Assembly: GCA_903813345.2 (NCBI GenBank)
Contig: CAIIXF020000006.1
Coordinates: forward strand, 4,115,096 to 4,179,095
Origin: Owenia fusiformis
Lineage: Eukaryota > Annelida > Polychaeta > Sabellida > Oweniidae
Length of the DNA stretch: 64,000 nt
Direction: 5' to 3'
Below, one piece after another: positions 24,542 to 35,149 of the stretch. Each line of letters opens with the position of its first letter. Positions within the stretch are counted from its first letter, which is position 1. The notes under the pieces are model-generated. The model had not been told where the DNA came from. It saw nothing but the letters and a program-made list of their open reading frames with translations, and did no database searches. Position numbers and translations under genes: made by a program.

Positions 24542-25050
24542 CGGAATAGCCTGACAACGGTAAAGTAAGATACCGTTGTCACAAATGGCGAACATAACAG
24601 TCGCTTCAATTAGATTTTCATGAACTGTATGTTTAATAGAGCACCTAGACTAAATTCCTTTGGAACAACAATCAATGAGTGTCTTAATACTCATTGTACA
24701 GTTAATAATGTTCTACCCTCGAAATAAAGACTAATTTAACAGATCAAAATGAGATACGGGACAACGGACACTGTAATTACCATATACAGTTGTCTTTTTA
24801 AATTTCTCAAATTCAGATTCCGTTGTCATTGACGATATCGAAGACGCTATATTGTGGCGATTCACAACCCAATTTGATCGAAATGGGATTTCATATGATA
24901 CATTTAACACAAGAGCTGAATACATGCACAGCATTAGCGAAGATAAAAATCCCTTGAAATGAGGATCAAGTGATTAAACAGTTGAAGCGACGGCTGTGTC
25001 TGCCATTTGCGACAACCGGTATCTGACTTTACCGTTGTCAGGCTATTCCG
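24542..25050. mobile_element. ~509-bp element with ~68-bp terminal inverted repeats
   Basis: The left end (24542-24609) starts CGGAATAGCCTGACAACGGT and includes CAAATGGC and GTCGCTTCAA. The right end (24982-25050) is its reverse complement with a few substitutions. No transposase frame is present in the interior. A target duplication could not be defined because the similarity trails off outside CGGAATAGCC. Superfamily undetermined. Confidence 0.8.
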
Positions 25051-25059
25051 ATGTGCATT

Positions 25060-26250
25060 AGTTTGCAACCAAATTATAATATTCTCTAATTGATTACAAG
25101 TAAAAGGCTGTCAATATATGTTTGCATTGTTATCTGCAAAAGCTGTCACAATTAGAAAACTGCTTCTTTTTATATTTGCAATAATTTCTTCTAGAAAGTA
25201 TTGACTCTGATGAGCTTTCAAAGTCGTTATTCTCAAACTAATGCGAAATTCGTAATTCATAAAAATCCCAAAACAAAACGTATCAAAATATCAGAAATTT
25301 TAGCATTCGAGAGACTTTATGTTTTGAATATTCACTATGTGACCAATCATACGAACATGAAGAGAGTCTTCGTTTAAAATGGCTAACCTTTTCTCCACAT
25401 AGCGATTACATTTAGAAGTTAAGAATTACAAATTCTCAGCCATTCCAGAAAACCCATTCGCCTCCTGTGCCATTTTCACTAATTTTGACTTTGAAGACCC
25501 ATGCCATTTTTGCTTCTGAAGAAACATATCAATTATCTGTCAAATAAAGGCAAATTCAATTATACACATGGAGTTAATCTTTTCGAGTGCTGGAACGAAG
25601 CGACATCGTTTTATTGAATGATCACATTTATACTTTCCCCTAGGTTAACATGGGAACGGCGACTTTTAAAGTTCACCGACGCCATCAACATCCGAAAATA
25701 TCCCAAAAATGAAACAACAAAACGGTTTATATTAGAAATTCAGATAATTACATAGAACTGATCCATTGGGCTGCAATACGTTTAGTCCAAGAAGAATTTG
25801 CGTAACATGGAAACAACCTAAGTCTAGTGCATTAAGAATTGGCAGCCGAAATTATTTACATGGTCAATAATTCCTGTGTTTAAATTCAAAGAAATAAATA
25901 AGTTCTTCATAAATGGACAGAAGACAGATGCATGGCCATCTTTGATCGATCATTTTACACAAACGTCAGAATATCCATTGTCGTTGTGTTATTCCTGATT
26001 GATATGGCCAATACTGACTCTGGTTTCAGTGTACAGTTATTCAATTATCTTATAATGTCAGTGGCAGCGATATATATCACGAGAGGGGGGGATATAGGAC
26101 GAGGCTTTGAGTTTGGCACGGTAACTAGATGGTTAATTGTTCACCACGTATACATTTCAACAGGCGTCAAATTCAATATCCAAACCGACCGTACATAACT
26201 GCTTTATCCTATACCAAGTAGAGTTTTCTAATTTTCTTTCATTTTTTCGT
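25060..26250. other. No gene recognised
   Basis: AT-rich sequence. The open frame at 25932-26198 contains a hydrophobic stretch but no recognisable domain or splice site. Not supported as a gene. Confidence 0.45.
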
Positions 26251-26251
26251 C

Positions 26252-26306
26252 AGATATGCACATCTACCTTAGGTCCCTACGGTCCCTCAGGTAGATATGC
26301 ATATCT
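26252..26306. repeat. Hairpin (AGATATGCACATCTACC / GGTAGATATGCATATCT)
   Basis: A 17-bp inverted repeat with one mismatch around a loop rich in GGTCCCT. Just downstream, AAACCTCCCAGTACATAACC with CTTAT (about 26331-26355) occurs reverse-complemented at about 34030-34060 inside the MITE at 33841-34164. This region is therefore probably a partial copy of that family. Confidence 0.55.
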
Positions 26307-26372
26307 CCCTCTGGATGAACCCCATATCCAAAACCTCCCAGTACATAACCCTTATGTATTATGAATGTGACC

Positions 26373-26545
26373 AATACCTCATGGATATATCCCGTATGTA
26401 TGGTCGTAATTAACGCATAATCATTAAAAGCAGGCCCAGGAACCCCTCCTTGAAGGAGCCTTGTGTTATTCTATATGCACTCATACATAGTCATTATACA
26501 ATAACACACACGTTTTACGAGTTATGGGCCACCCTGAAGTACCTT
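26373..26545 (-). repeat. SINE-like repeat body, copy B
   Basis: The block AACCCCTCCTTGAAGGAGCC, with CAATACCTC upstream and GCACTCATACATAG downstream, matches 54963-55090. The end CACCCTGAAGTAC with CAAAAAAGCAAAT matches 56225-56255. In copy C the two halves are separated by the internally repetitive element at 55111-56170, so copy B shows the uninterrupted form. A tRNA-like segment sits directly upstream on the minus strand, making a tRNA-derived SINE the simplest reading. Confidence 0.6.
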
Positions 26546-26570
26546 ACTCAAAAAAGCAAATCATATTTGT

Positions 26571-26652
26571 CTGAACCGGGGATCGAATCCGGGGCATGCG
26601 CATGATCAATAATAATTGGTACACACGCTACCGCTGAGACGCATGAGTGGAC
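26571..26652 (-). ncRNA. tRNA-like segment (pseudo-tRNA or SINE head)
   Basis: On the minus strand, CTCAGCGGTAGCG resembles a tRNA D-arm/box A and GGATTCGATCCCCGG resembles a T-arm/box B, about 30 bases apart. A full cloverleaf could not be drawn by eye: the T stem pairs only partly and no clear acceptor stem or anticodon arm was found. It lies immediately 5' of the SINE-like body (26373-26545) in the right orientation to be its Pol III promoter head. Confidence 0.45.
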
Positions 26653-26970
26653 CTTGCAATGGTAATGGTATGGCAAATATCTTAATATGTTTCCCACGGC
26701 GTATCCTAAAGTGCTAGAAAAATTGTTCATACGCTTCAAAATTGTGTTAGTGTCCTCCTTGCGAAAATCGAAAAAAATTAAAAGGTGCTTCTGTGCCGAA
26801 CAGCAAATTCTCATTATACATTGAGAAGCTACTCTTTACCAAGAAACCAAAAATGGAAGTTTTGACGGAAAGACATGACGTACAAGTCAAAATCTCTGAA
26901 TCTTGCTAGGTACATGACAGATAAAGAGAATTTAAATCCTGATCGGCAAAAAAGCGGCTAATAACTTACA

Positions 26971-28975
26971 TACCCAGCAAACAGTGACGTCCATGTCACG
27001 TCACTCATATGTGGTATATAAGTTCACTGAAGACGTTGTATATTTCCGTTATATAAACGTCAAAGCAACGTAAAATTGTGACATTCAGCAAAACGTCGGT
27101 GGATGGTTAAAAAATGACGTTGTAGTAATGTGTTAGTAAAGTTCGAAATTTGTGCTGGTGTGAAAAACGTAACAATGACGTTGAATTTTTACCAGTTTGG
27201 TTAATTTGCAACGTAATATAAACGGTAAAATTTAACGTTGTCGTAACGTTTTTTAAATGTGTAAAATATTTGTAAGTGCAGGAAACATTACAAAGACGTT
27301 GCAGTTCTCACCAAATTGTTTCATTTGCTACGTAATATAAACGGTAAAATTTGACGTTGTCGTAACGTGTTTTAAATGTGAAAGATATTTGTAAGTGTAG
27401 AAAACGTTACAAAAACGTTGTGTTCTCACCAAATTTGGTACATTTGCTACGTAATGTAAACGGTAAAATTTGACGTTGTCGTAACGTGTTTTAAACGTGA
27501 AAGATATTTGTAAGTGTAGAAAACGTTACAAAGACGTTGCACTTCTCACCAAATTGTTTCATTTGCTACGTAATATAAACGGTAAAATTTGATGTTGTCG
27601 TAACGTGTTCTAAATGTGAAAGATATTTGTAAGTGTAGAAAACGTTACAAAGACGTTGTGTTCTCACCAAATTTGTTACATTTGCTACGTAATGTAAACG
27701 GTAAAATTTGACGTTGTCGTAATGTGTTTTAAATGTGAAAGATATTTGTAAGTGTAGAAAACGTTACAAAGACGTTGCACTTCTCACCAAATTGTTTCAT
27801 TTGCTACGTAATATAAACGGTAAAATTTGATGTTGTCGTAACGTGTTCTAAATGTGAAAGATATTTGTAAGTGTAAAAAACGTTACAAAGACGTTGTGTT
27901 CTCACCAAATTTGGTACATTTGCTACGTAATGTAAACGGTAAAATTTGACGTTGTCGTAACGTGTTTTAAATGTGAAAGATATTTGTAGGTGTAGAAAAC
28001 GTTACAAAGACGTTGCACTTCTCACCAAATTGTTTCATTTGCTACGTAATATAAACGGTAAAATTTGATGTTGTCGTAACGTGTTCTAAATGTGAAAGAT
28101 ATTTGTAAGTGTAAAAAACGTTACAAAGACGTTGCGTTCTCACCAAATTTGGTACATTTGCTACGTAATGTAAACGGTAAAATTTGACGTTGTCGTAACA
28201 TACGTGTTTTAAATGTGAAAGATATTTGTAAGTGTAGAAAACGTTACAAAGACGTTGCAGTTCTCACCAAATTGTTTCATTTGCTACGTAATATAAACAG
28301 TAAAATTTGACGTTGTCGTAACGTGTTTTAAATGTGAAAGATAATTGTAAGTCTAGGAAACGTTACAAAGTCCTTGTTTTCCCACCAAATTGGTTCATTT
28401 GCAACGTAGTGAAAATGGCTAATTGTAACATTGTCAAAACATGGTTTGAATGTGAAAAATATTTGTAATTGTAAAACACGTTACAAAGACGTCATTTTCT
28501 GACCAAAATGGTTCATTTTCAACGTAGTGCAAACGGTTAATTTCAACGTTTTCGAAACGTGTTTTCAATTGAAATGTAAAAAAATATTTGTAAGTGCAGG
28601 AAACGTTACAAAAAGACGCTATGTCCTCACGAAATTGGTTTATTTGCAACGTTGTCGAAACGGTTAATTTTGACGTTGACGAAACGGGTTTTAAACGTGA
28701 AAAATACATATACATGTATGTGAAAAAGAACGTGACAAAGACGTTGTGGTCTCAACAAATTCGTTTAATTTGTGACGTGAAGTAAATGTTAAATATATAA
28801 CGAATATACAAGTATGCCTCGAGTTGTGGTAACTTTAAATACTGATCGGTGGAGGCACAGGCATATGTTGGCTCACACAGATGAACTTAACGTGGTAATT
28901 GAGAGTGAGAGTGGAAATATGATGTAAAGAAAACGTTTTTCCGACGTTGTAATTTTGCCATGGGTTATTGCTGAC
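26971..28975. repeat. ~119-bp ACGT-rich tandem array (about 14 copies) with transposon-like start
   Basis: The unit contains AACGTTACAAAGACGTTG, TTCTCACCAAATT, TTTGCTACGTAATATAAACG, GTAAAATTTGA and TGTCGTAACGTGTTTTAAAT. Between about 27400 and 28250 two monomer types alternate (CACTTCTCACCAAATTGTTTC versus GTGTTCTCACCAAATTTGG, each split here for length), so the higher-order unit is about 238 bp. Monomers decay towards 28790. The left flank starts CATACCCAGCAAACAGTGAC; a related TTAGCTGGGTA ends the array at 37745. The termini suggest that the array is the interior of a mobile element. Confidence 0.88.
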
Positions 28976-29420
28976 AAAAGTCTGACGTTCTGTCCCGGGG
29001 GTTCACTCCAATATTACCTCTTAATACCTATGTGCCGCGCCAAAGACCCCCTTTTTGAGCATTTTTTCCATGTCAATTTCCTCTCCGAAATTGGAAGTTT
29101 CCATGTATTATTCCTCTCAGAGTTATAAAATTCCATATTTTCTTCCTCTGAACTTCATAGATGTCCATGTCGACTTCCTCTGGAGCTTGCTGGGACTAAA
29201 GTTTGCGAATTATCGGTAAATTGACTAAAACTCCACTCTTCCGGCGATTTGTCAGACCTCGGGACAAAATTTTTTAGTCCCTTTCAACAACTGAACAAGG
29301 GCGAGCGTTACAAACGGAAAGTACATCGTTCGCAAATTTGATGTATTTCTCGTTCGGCTTTTTATCGTATTCTGTTCTATCAACCAATAGAAATAGAGGA
29401 ATTCCCGCGTCGAAATCAAC

Positions 29421-29493
29421 ATGGAGGACAGTTCCAAGTTCAAGATATTGCTGCTTAAAAGCAACTTGGGAGCCGGACTGCCAGCTTTCGAAG
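29421..29493 (+). CDS. Putative first coding exon, gene unknown
   Basis: ATG at 29421 in good context (ATCAACATGG) opens 24 codons (MEDSSKFKILL, then LKSNLGAGLPAFE), leaving one spare base before a strong donor (GAAG|GTAAGA). The surrounding 300 bp are relatively CpG-rich for this window, consistent with a promoter/5' leader. The exon could join to the acceptor at 33434: the phase fits and yields a 62-residue product ending ...HLESDEDQ. It could also join to exon-like modules at 31928-32022, giving a different short tail. The gene was not recognised. The short length keeps confidence moderate. Confidence 0.4.
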
Positions 29494-30183
29494 GTAAGAA
29501 TGATGCATGCATGTTACACAATCACCAAAGGTTAAAATGAAAGCATTCCATGGCCGGTACTTGCAGCGAGAACACAAATAATCTCATGTGAAAGTTGGGA
29601 TCGTTTCAATTTTCATAATTTTTGAAAATAATGAACTTTTGAATATTCTGATATTTGAATCGATGTTTTTGATTTTCAATTTCATCACGATTTTCAATCA
29701 TAATTCCCGGTTCATAATTTTCGTTAGGTCAATTACAAGGGCTCCAGGGGTCAATTAACCATCAGCAACTTTCAAGTCAGATCCGGCCCCGGGGATCTGG
29801 CGCAGAGGTGATTGTTCAGTGACCTTCCCTACGCTCCTACTTTTAGCTTTTTTTCAGTCAAACTTTCAAAGGGCTAAAAAGGTTATTTCATCATGTTTAG
29901 GGTCATTCTGACCATGCACATTGTGATCCTGGTCATGTAAATGATATGTGGAAATAGTTAAATTGACTGGAGGTCAAACCAGAACTCTGTTATCTTTATT
30001 CAAAAAATATCTAAAAATGCAAAAAAAATTGTCACTTCCTGTTTTGTCATTTCCTGTTAACTTCCATAGCACCTTAAGTGAGGAATTAAATCGATGATTC
30101 TGTTGTCTTCTGAGCTATGCCTATTTTTCGCAAACATGTTCATTTTCTAAAACATATGATGCTGATACATGTTTGTGAGAAAA

Positions 30184-30313
30184 AATGTCGTGGGGATTCT
30201 GCCTACAATGTGTGAAATAAGGAAAAAAGAAAAATCGTACCTTCGACGTTCCGACATTTTGTTATTAAAACGAACCGTTTCGGTAATCAGTGTAATCGAG
30301 CGGATCACCAGTG
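30184..30313 (+). repeat. Interspersed repeat family, copy 3
   Basis: Matches the reverse complement of 1301-1432 over ~130 bp, ending GGATCACCAGTG. It lies between the putative first exon and the later exon-like modules, hence intronic if that gene is real. Confidence 0.7.
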
Positions 30314-30561
30314 AATAGATAATATACTATATTTAGGGAGTTCCTTAATTTTTTTTGAAAATAACATGGCAGAGAAGCATTGAAATATGAAGCCACAGAT
30401 ATGATAGCTAAACTACAAAACAAACTAAAATAATCAAAAGTAAGAACATGTATAAATGTTTCTATTTTTACATGTTCTGTTTCAATGTGGTCCTTTAATT
30501 GCTTATTTTTTAGATTCAGAGAAGTTCCAAACATTCAAAATTTTACTGTAATCTCATCTAC

Positions 30562-30715
30562 TCTACGACCCCCACTTAAATTTGTAAAAAACATAAGTGG
30601 GGGTAACCAAACTCGTCTGGCCCTGTTATCCACTCCCTGATTCTGAAATGTCGTAGACCAACAACGTCAGGCGTAGATAACTGGGCCATACGGGTTTTGT
30701 TAAAGTGGGGGTAGA
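30562..30715. mobile_element. ~154-bp foldback MITE
   Basis: The left side TCTACGACCCCCACTTAA and the right side TTAAAGTGGGGGTAGA are inverted repeats. Pairing continues through TGGCCCTGTTATC / GATAACTGGGCCA towards a centre containing GAAATGTCGTAGACC. Noncoding. Confidence 0.7.
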
Positions 30716-30793
30716 ATGCGATAAATCGCATGATGTATGGTCTCTCTAAAATTCTCTTATTTTTAACATGGGAAATTTATTTATGTTCCAAAA

Positions 30794-31250
30794 TTCACCC
30801 TATGCAGACAGAGCCTGTGGGAAATATTGGTTGCGGAGCAAATGAGCGGAGGGTGCGGAGCTAACGGTCATTTTTGAATTTAAAATTGGGATATTTCTGA
30901 AACTAATCCGTTTTGGGACTTCAAATATACCAAGATATGTGTATTTGACACCAAATATCAATACAATTGTGAAAATAGTAGTGCAATTCATTTTATAGCG
31001 ACGCAGTATGCCTTAAACATTTCCCAGACCTATATATTTTGAGACTCATCCTTTTAATACTGCGTCCCCAGCATTAATAAAAAATGGTGTTCAAGATACA
31101 CTACCCATGCAGATTATTTTTGCATCTTGGAAGCCAGGCAGTATCTGTGTGATTTTATAAAAATTCGTAAATGTTCTTCAGATATGAGCCCCCTCTAAAT
31201 ATTGGGTGCGGAGGTACATTTATGGAGCTCCTCCGTCTGCATAGGGTGAA
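30794..31250. mobile_element. 457-bp MITE with TTCACCCTATGCAGAC ends
   Basis: TTCACCCTATGCAGACAGAG at the left is repeated inverted as CTCCGTCTGCATAGGGTGAA at the right. Internal GGTGCGGAG-type motifs near both ends extend the similarity. A direct GAAATTTATTTA occurs at 30772-30783 and 31248-31259, but its offset from the left terminus makes it an uncertain target duplication. No transposase frame. Confidence 0.75.
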
Positions 31251-31468
31251 ATTTATTTAAGCTAGTATTAATATGTATATAACATATGCCTGGCAAAGTT
31301 TTGTGGATTTAATTTAAAATCAAACATTATCCATTATGATTTAGGTTCGCCTTTGACAGTTTTTGATGTGGAAATGTGTCTGTTATTAAGCATATTAAGC
31401 ATACACCCTTTACCAATTTACGGAGACTGAAAGGTGAACTTCAACCTTCCTTGAAACTGTATGATTAT

Positions 31469-31678
31469 CAGGCCCGTAGCCAGGGGGGGTTCGCAGAGTT
31501 CGGGCGAACCCCCCCCCCCCCCCTGGCCAAAAATTCTTTCAAAATCATGCAGTTTTCACCATTTTGAGCACTTGTCAAGTGATTTTGTTCATATTTGGGC
31601 CAAAATTGTCAAATGTGAACCCCCCCTGGAAATTTTTGAAAAATGAACCCCCCTTGGCAAATCTTGGCTATGGGCCTG
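31469..31678. mobile_element. 210-bp MITE, CAGGCCCGTAGCCAGG family
   Basis: The left terminus CAGGCCCGTAGCCAGG and right terminus CTTGGCTATGGGCCTG are inverted repeats, each followed inward by G/C runs. A 5-bp ATTAT duplication flanks it (31464-31468 and 31679-31683). A solo end of the same family is at 11223. The proline-rich open frames over it come from the C/G runs and are not genes. Confidence 0.8.
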
Positions 31679-31927
31679 ATTATTGATATTTATATTTTTT
31701 AATCGAAATGGTGTTTGTTATAACCACACGCCTTTTAACAATTGATAGAGACTGAAAAGTGTATTTCATCTTCAGCAAATCTGAAATTAAGCTTTGTTTT
31801 TATTGATCGAATTCAATGAAAGTTAATTTCTTTTAAGTTAAGTTAACTTTTATCAGCCTTTAAAAAGACTACTATTGTCATCTGTTTTTCCATCTTAGTG
31901 TACAATAGTTCTCTACTCTGTTTTCAG

Positions 31928-32022
31928 AAGTAGGAGATGAACCAGATTTTTGTAGCTTTCATCCATGATAACCCTGAGACCTTGTTGGTTGTGTTTAGAT
32001 GATGGTGTTTCATACTAATCAG
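31928..32022 (+). other. Exon-like module, copy 1
   Basis: Preceded by a good acceptor (CTACTCTGTTTTCAG) and followed by AATCAG|GTATAT. Its sequence (TTCATCCATGATAACCCTGA) is a diverged direct duplicate of 32420-32496, about 490 bp downstream, with both splice-like boundaries conserved. Joined to the exon at 29421 it would add about 13 residues before a stop. One frame in both copies gives VAF-HDNPE-L-V-R then TGA. It may be an alternative terminal exon, a noncoding exon or a repeat. Confidence 0.35.
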
Positions 32023-32419
32023 GTATATTATTTCATCGTTTGATTTAATTAACTTGCATCATTTGTGGCTCCTTGCTTCAGAAAGTATTTATTTGTATTT
32101 AATGCAGTTATTATTTAACTTTCACAGTTTCACAGCAAATGGGATACTGTAAATTGCTTTAATTTGGTGCTATTTAATTTGGCGCACTGTGCAAATTTTA
32201 AAAGTATGACTGCTATATAATTAAGTTCTTTTAAAAGGTTTGAACTTAATCTTGATTGACACAATGTTAAAACATCTCAGTAGATTTACTCATCATATTC
32301 ACAATTTAAAGGTCTTATCTTAATCAATACAATTTGAAATAAAAGTATAAAATAAAGTAACAGTCGTTTAAAGTACTACTATTGTCCTCTATTTTCCCAT
32401 CTACCTATTCTGTTTTCAG

Positions 32420-32496
32420 GATTGTTGTAGCCTTCACCCATGATAACCCTGAGATGATTTTGGCTGTGTTGAGATGAGTGGTGTTATGCTAATCAG
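32420..32496 (+). other. Exon-like module, copy 2
   Basis: Acceptor CCTATTCTGTTTTCAG and donor AATCAG|GTAGGC flank a sequence (TTCACCCATGATAACCCTGA) duplicated from the module at 31928-32022. The phase left by 29493 leads to an immediate stop (TAG), so it is unlikely to be constitutive coding sequence downstream of that exon. Confidence 0.3.
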
Positions 32497-32914
32497 GTAG
32501 GCCTATATTATATCTAGAGGTGTCACACTGACCCGAAGTTGACCTGCCATATTTTATCTCAGAAAGTTAAGAGTCATTCTCAGGTATCTACTTTCCTACC
32601 GTTCCAACATTTCAAATTATTATCCAATAGAATATTTTAATAAATAGATCTTTAGTTAGATCATTGGATGAAGATTATGAGAGTCCACGAAGGAATGTTT
32701 TGGCTATATGATTCTACTGTAGAAATACAAAAGGATAGTACAAAAAGCTCCTAGGGATCTATAAACAGATGAGCATAGGGATTGTTTTACCCCAGAGTAG
32801 TCCCAAAAAGTCCCTTGAGATCAGATCTGGTGGAAGAAAGATTACACCCTCAGGTGCATTTTCAGATAACCAACTAATAAAATGTTTATACTACAAGTCT
32901 CTAAAATATTTCAG

Positions 32915-33013
32915 ACAAACTAGCAGTACAAGCAGAATGGAACATTTGACGGTTTGGAAGTTAGGCAGTCTAGAGTCCTCTGAGCTTGGGGAGTTGCGAG
33001 GAAAGTGACTTTG
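32915..33013 (+). other. Exon-like segment with consensus GTAAGT donor
   Basis: Acceptor CTAAAATATTTCAG and donor CTTTG|GTAAGT bound 99 bp. An open frame beginning at 32769 runs through it and stops (TGA) only 6 bases before the donor, so no frame is open across its full length. A noncoding or 3'-terminal exon, or a chance splice pair, are equally possible. Confidence 0.25.
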
Positions 33014-33434
33014 GTAAGTCCAGGTTAATCTATTATTCATTATAGAAGTATTTTATATATATTAAGTTTACATCAGAATCAAATCTAGCAAGATCCTTGT
33101 CAATCTATTCTAAAAATATAAAGTGCAGACTTTACTTCAGGAATACTAGAGTATTTTACCAAAGAATTTTACAATTATGTATTTTATTTTATATATATGG
33201 CTTCCATATTTATATTTGGAAGAATTTAAAAATTTTCCCGATTTTCGCACTTTTAATCCTCAATAACTTACTGATTTACAACACATTGTAGACCTTTGAG
33301 ACATATTGTATCTGAGATTGTAAAGAAAAGATCGCTCGGTCAATTTTGGTTGAAAATGACACTGCAAAATATACAGAGTGGGTATGGGTATACAGGTTAC
33401 ATTTCATACTTTTAAATAGATTGATTTTTTCCAG

Positions 33435-33550
33435 GAAAATGTCCAAAAACAAGCAGAAATGGCAATGTGTTAAACATGCAACCAGGGAAACAACGACTGA
33501 GCTGTACAAGTCATTTCAAGAAACATTTGGAAAGTGATGAGGACCAATGA
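33435..33550 (+). CDS. Putative terminal coding exon paired with 29421-29493
   Basis: A strong polypyrimidine acceptor (TTGATTTTTTCCAG) precedes an open segment. Using the single base left by the exon ending at 29493, the frame reads GKCPKTSRNGNVLNMQPGKQ, then RLSCTSHFKKHLESDEDQ and stops at 33550. A second frame is also open, with ATG at 33439, reading MSKNKQKWQCVKHATRETTT and ending ETFGK, so the frame is ambiguous. The product would be only 62 residues, basic with an acidic end. No family recognised, and no AATAAA could be assigned with confidence. Confidence 0.3.
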
Positions 33551-33840
33551 GAGCTAATGCTTTTAAGGAAAAATGAACACTTAGGATAAACAATATCTGT
33601 TCCGAGAAGCAAGCCAGTTTGAATTAAATTTTTATCTCTATAACAAGTAACTGGACAGTACTTTTAAGATTGCATAGATATAATGGCTTCATATCTGAAA
33701 CATGCAATTTTTCTAGATTTATTCCCAACTTAAAATGGTCATTATTGCTTTTTGAAAATCAATACCATGTTAACTAATAGAGCATTTGTTCAAGCTCAAA
33801 TTAGAATATTTATTCATTCCCATTCAGAAAAATAACAATA

Positions 33841-34164
33841 TAACCCCTAAACAGTTAGGCTATAGATAATTACATTCATAGTAAAGGGGGTGAATAGATC
33901 TGCCGAGATCTGGGCACAATCTCGGAAATGAAATATTGAAATATCATCAAAGGTTAATCCCATACTTAGTAGTGTTATAGGTAAATAACATGCGGGAATA
34001 TAATTGATATCTGAGTTGAGCGGGAGATATATAAGGGTTATGTACTGGGAGGTTTTGGATACAGGTTTTATCCCAAGGGAAATATTAGTTAAAATATGCC
34101 TAATTCAATTTTAAGACAAGCCAGAACGGCAAATCTCCCCACCCCCTTAACCGTTTAGGGGTTA
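33841..34164. mobile_element. ~324-bp MITE with TAACCCCTAAAC ends
   Basis: TAACCCCTAAACAGTTA at the left and TTAACCGTTTAGGGGTTA at the right are inverted repeats; AAGGGGGTG and AGATCTGCCG blocks extend the pairing. The right end abuts TTAA-like sequence, compatible with a TTAA target (piggyBac type), but the left flank reads ATAA, so this is uncertain. Internal AGGGTTATGTACTGGGAGG is shared, inverted, with about 26331-26355. Confidence 0.7.
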
Positions 34165-34506
34165 ATAAAATACTTAATAAAACTTATTAACGATAGGATA
34201 GATTTTTGATAGATGACATACGAGACTGTAATTATATTTAAGTTCAATTCTGTGTGTCAATATTCTCTATTTGGACGCTCAAAAAAGTTCTTGTGTATTA
34301 ACTCATTGATTATTGGAAAAACAATATACGTTTGTTAATAAGTCAAAGCATAAGTTAGTTGTGTTTTACCTTCACATGTGAAAATGTTAGGCTTAGTGTG
34401 TTATATATTATTTTACTGAACATCGGTGTCTACATCTTCCTGTACAGGAACTTTAAATTATGTTCATGTAATGATTTATTTAACTGGACGTTAGTCATGG
34501 TAGATG

Positions 34507-35124
34507 GTCAACTCGTACCCAAGACAAGTCGTACCCAAGACAACTCGTACCCAAGTATATATTTTGTTTTGAATCAAGCGTTGGACTGGGAATGTGAATA
34601 GATATACATATTATAATTGTAACTCACTGTTCAGAATAGTTTAAAGTTTGAAGAAGAATTTTTGGAAGATATTGATATAATTTTGTGACATTTTGAACTG
34701 AGTGTCAATTTATATTGACTATTATTTTATATTGGTCACAGATTCAGGATGTTCGAATGAAGTGACATATGTTTATTCCACATATTCATAATCATTTTTC
34801 AAAATATTGTATGTTTATTATGAGTGTTTGGAACAAGTGTCAGATCTAATGTTGTAATTATATTTATTTATGTATATGTTTGACAAAATAATGTTGAGAA
34901 CAAGCGCTTCAAGCACTTCTTTTATTTAAAAATGCTTTACTGATCCATTGAGAAAAAATGTCTTCTAAATTCAAAAAATTATATGAATATTGAGGCTTAT
35001 TTGATTCACATTATAACATGAAAGCATTACAGACTCAATTTTTTCCCTAATATGCACCCATAATACTGAAAATAATCTTGGTACGAGTTGTCTTGGGTAC
35101 GAGTTGTCTTGGGTACGAGTTGAC
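34507..35124. mobile_element. 618-bp element whose inverted ends are built of a short repeat
   Basis: The left end (34507-34553) is GTCAACTCGTACCCAAGACA followed by two more copies of the (A/G)CTCGTACCCAAG motif. The right end (35078-35124) is its reverse complement, again with three copies. The interior is AT-rich and noncoding. No target duplication was apparent. The repeated 15-bp motif may represent multiple transposase-binding sites. Confidence 0.75.
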
Positions 35125-35149
35125 TAGGAAGCTTAGTCATTACTATCAC

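Noticed and set aside
25205-25235. Hammerhead ribozyme core (CTGATGAG)
   Set aside because: CTGATGAG is present but the required GAAA after the stem is absent; the occurrences near 20050 and 20185 also lack it.
26571-26652. Functional tRNA gene
   Set aside because: Box A- and box B-like arms exist but a full cloverleaf, acceptor stem and anticodon could not be formed.
31376-31646. Proline-rich overlapping ORFs
   Set aside because: They arise from C/G homopolymer runs of the MITE at 31469-31678.
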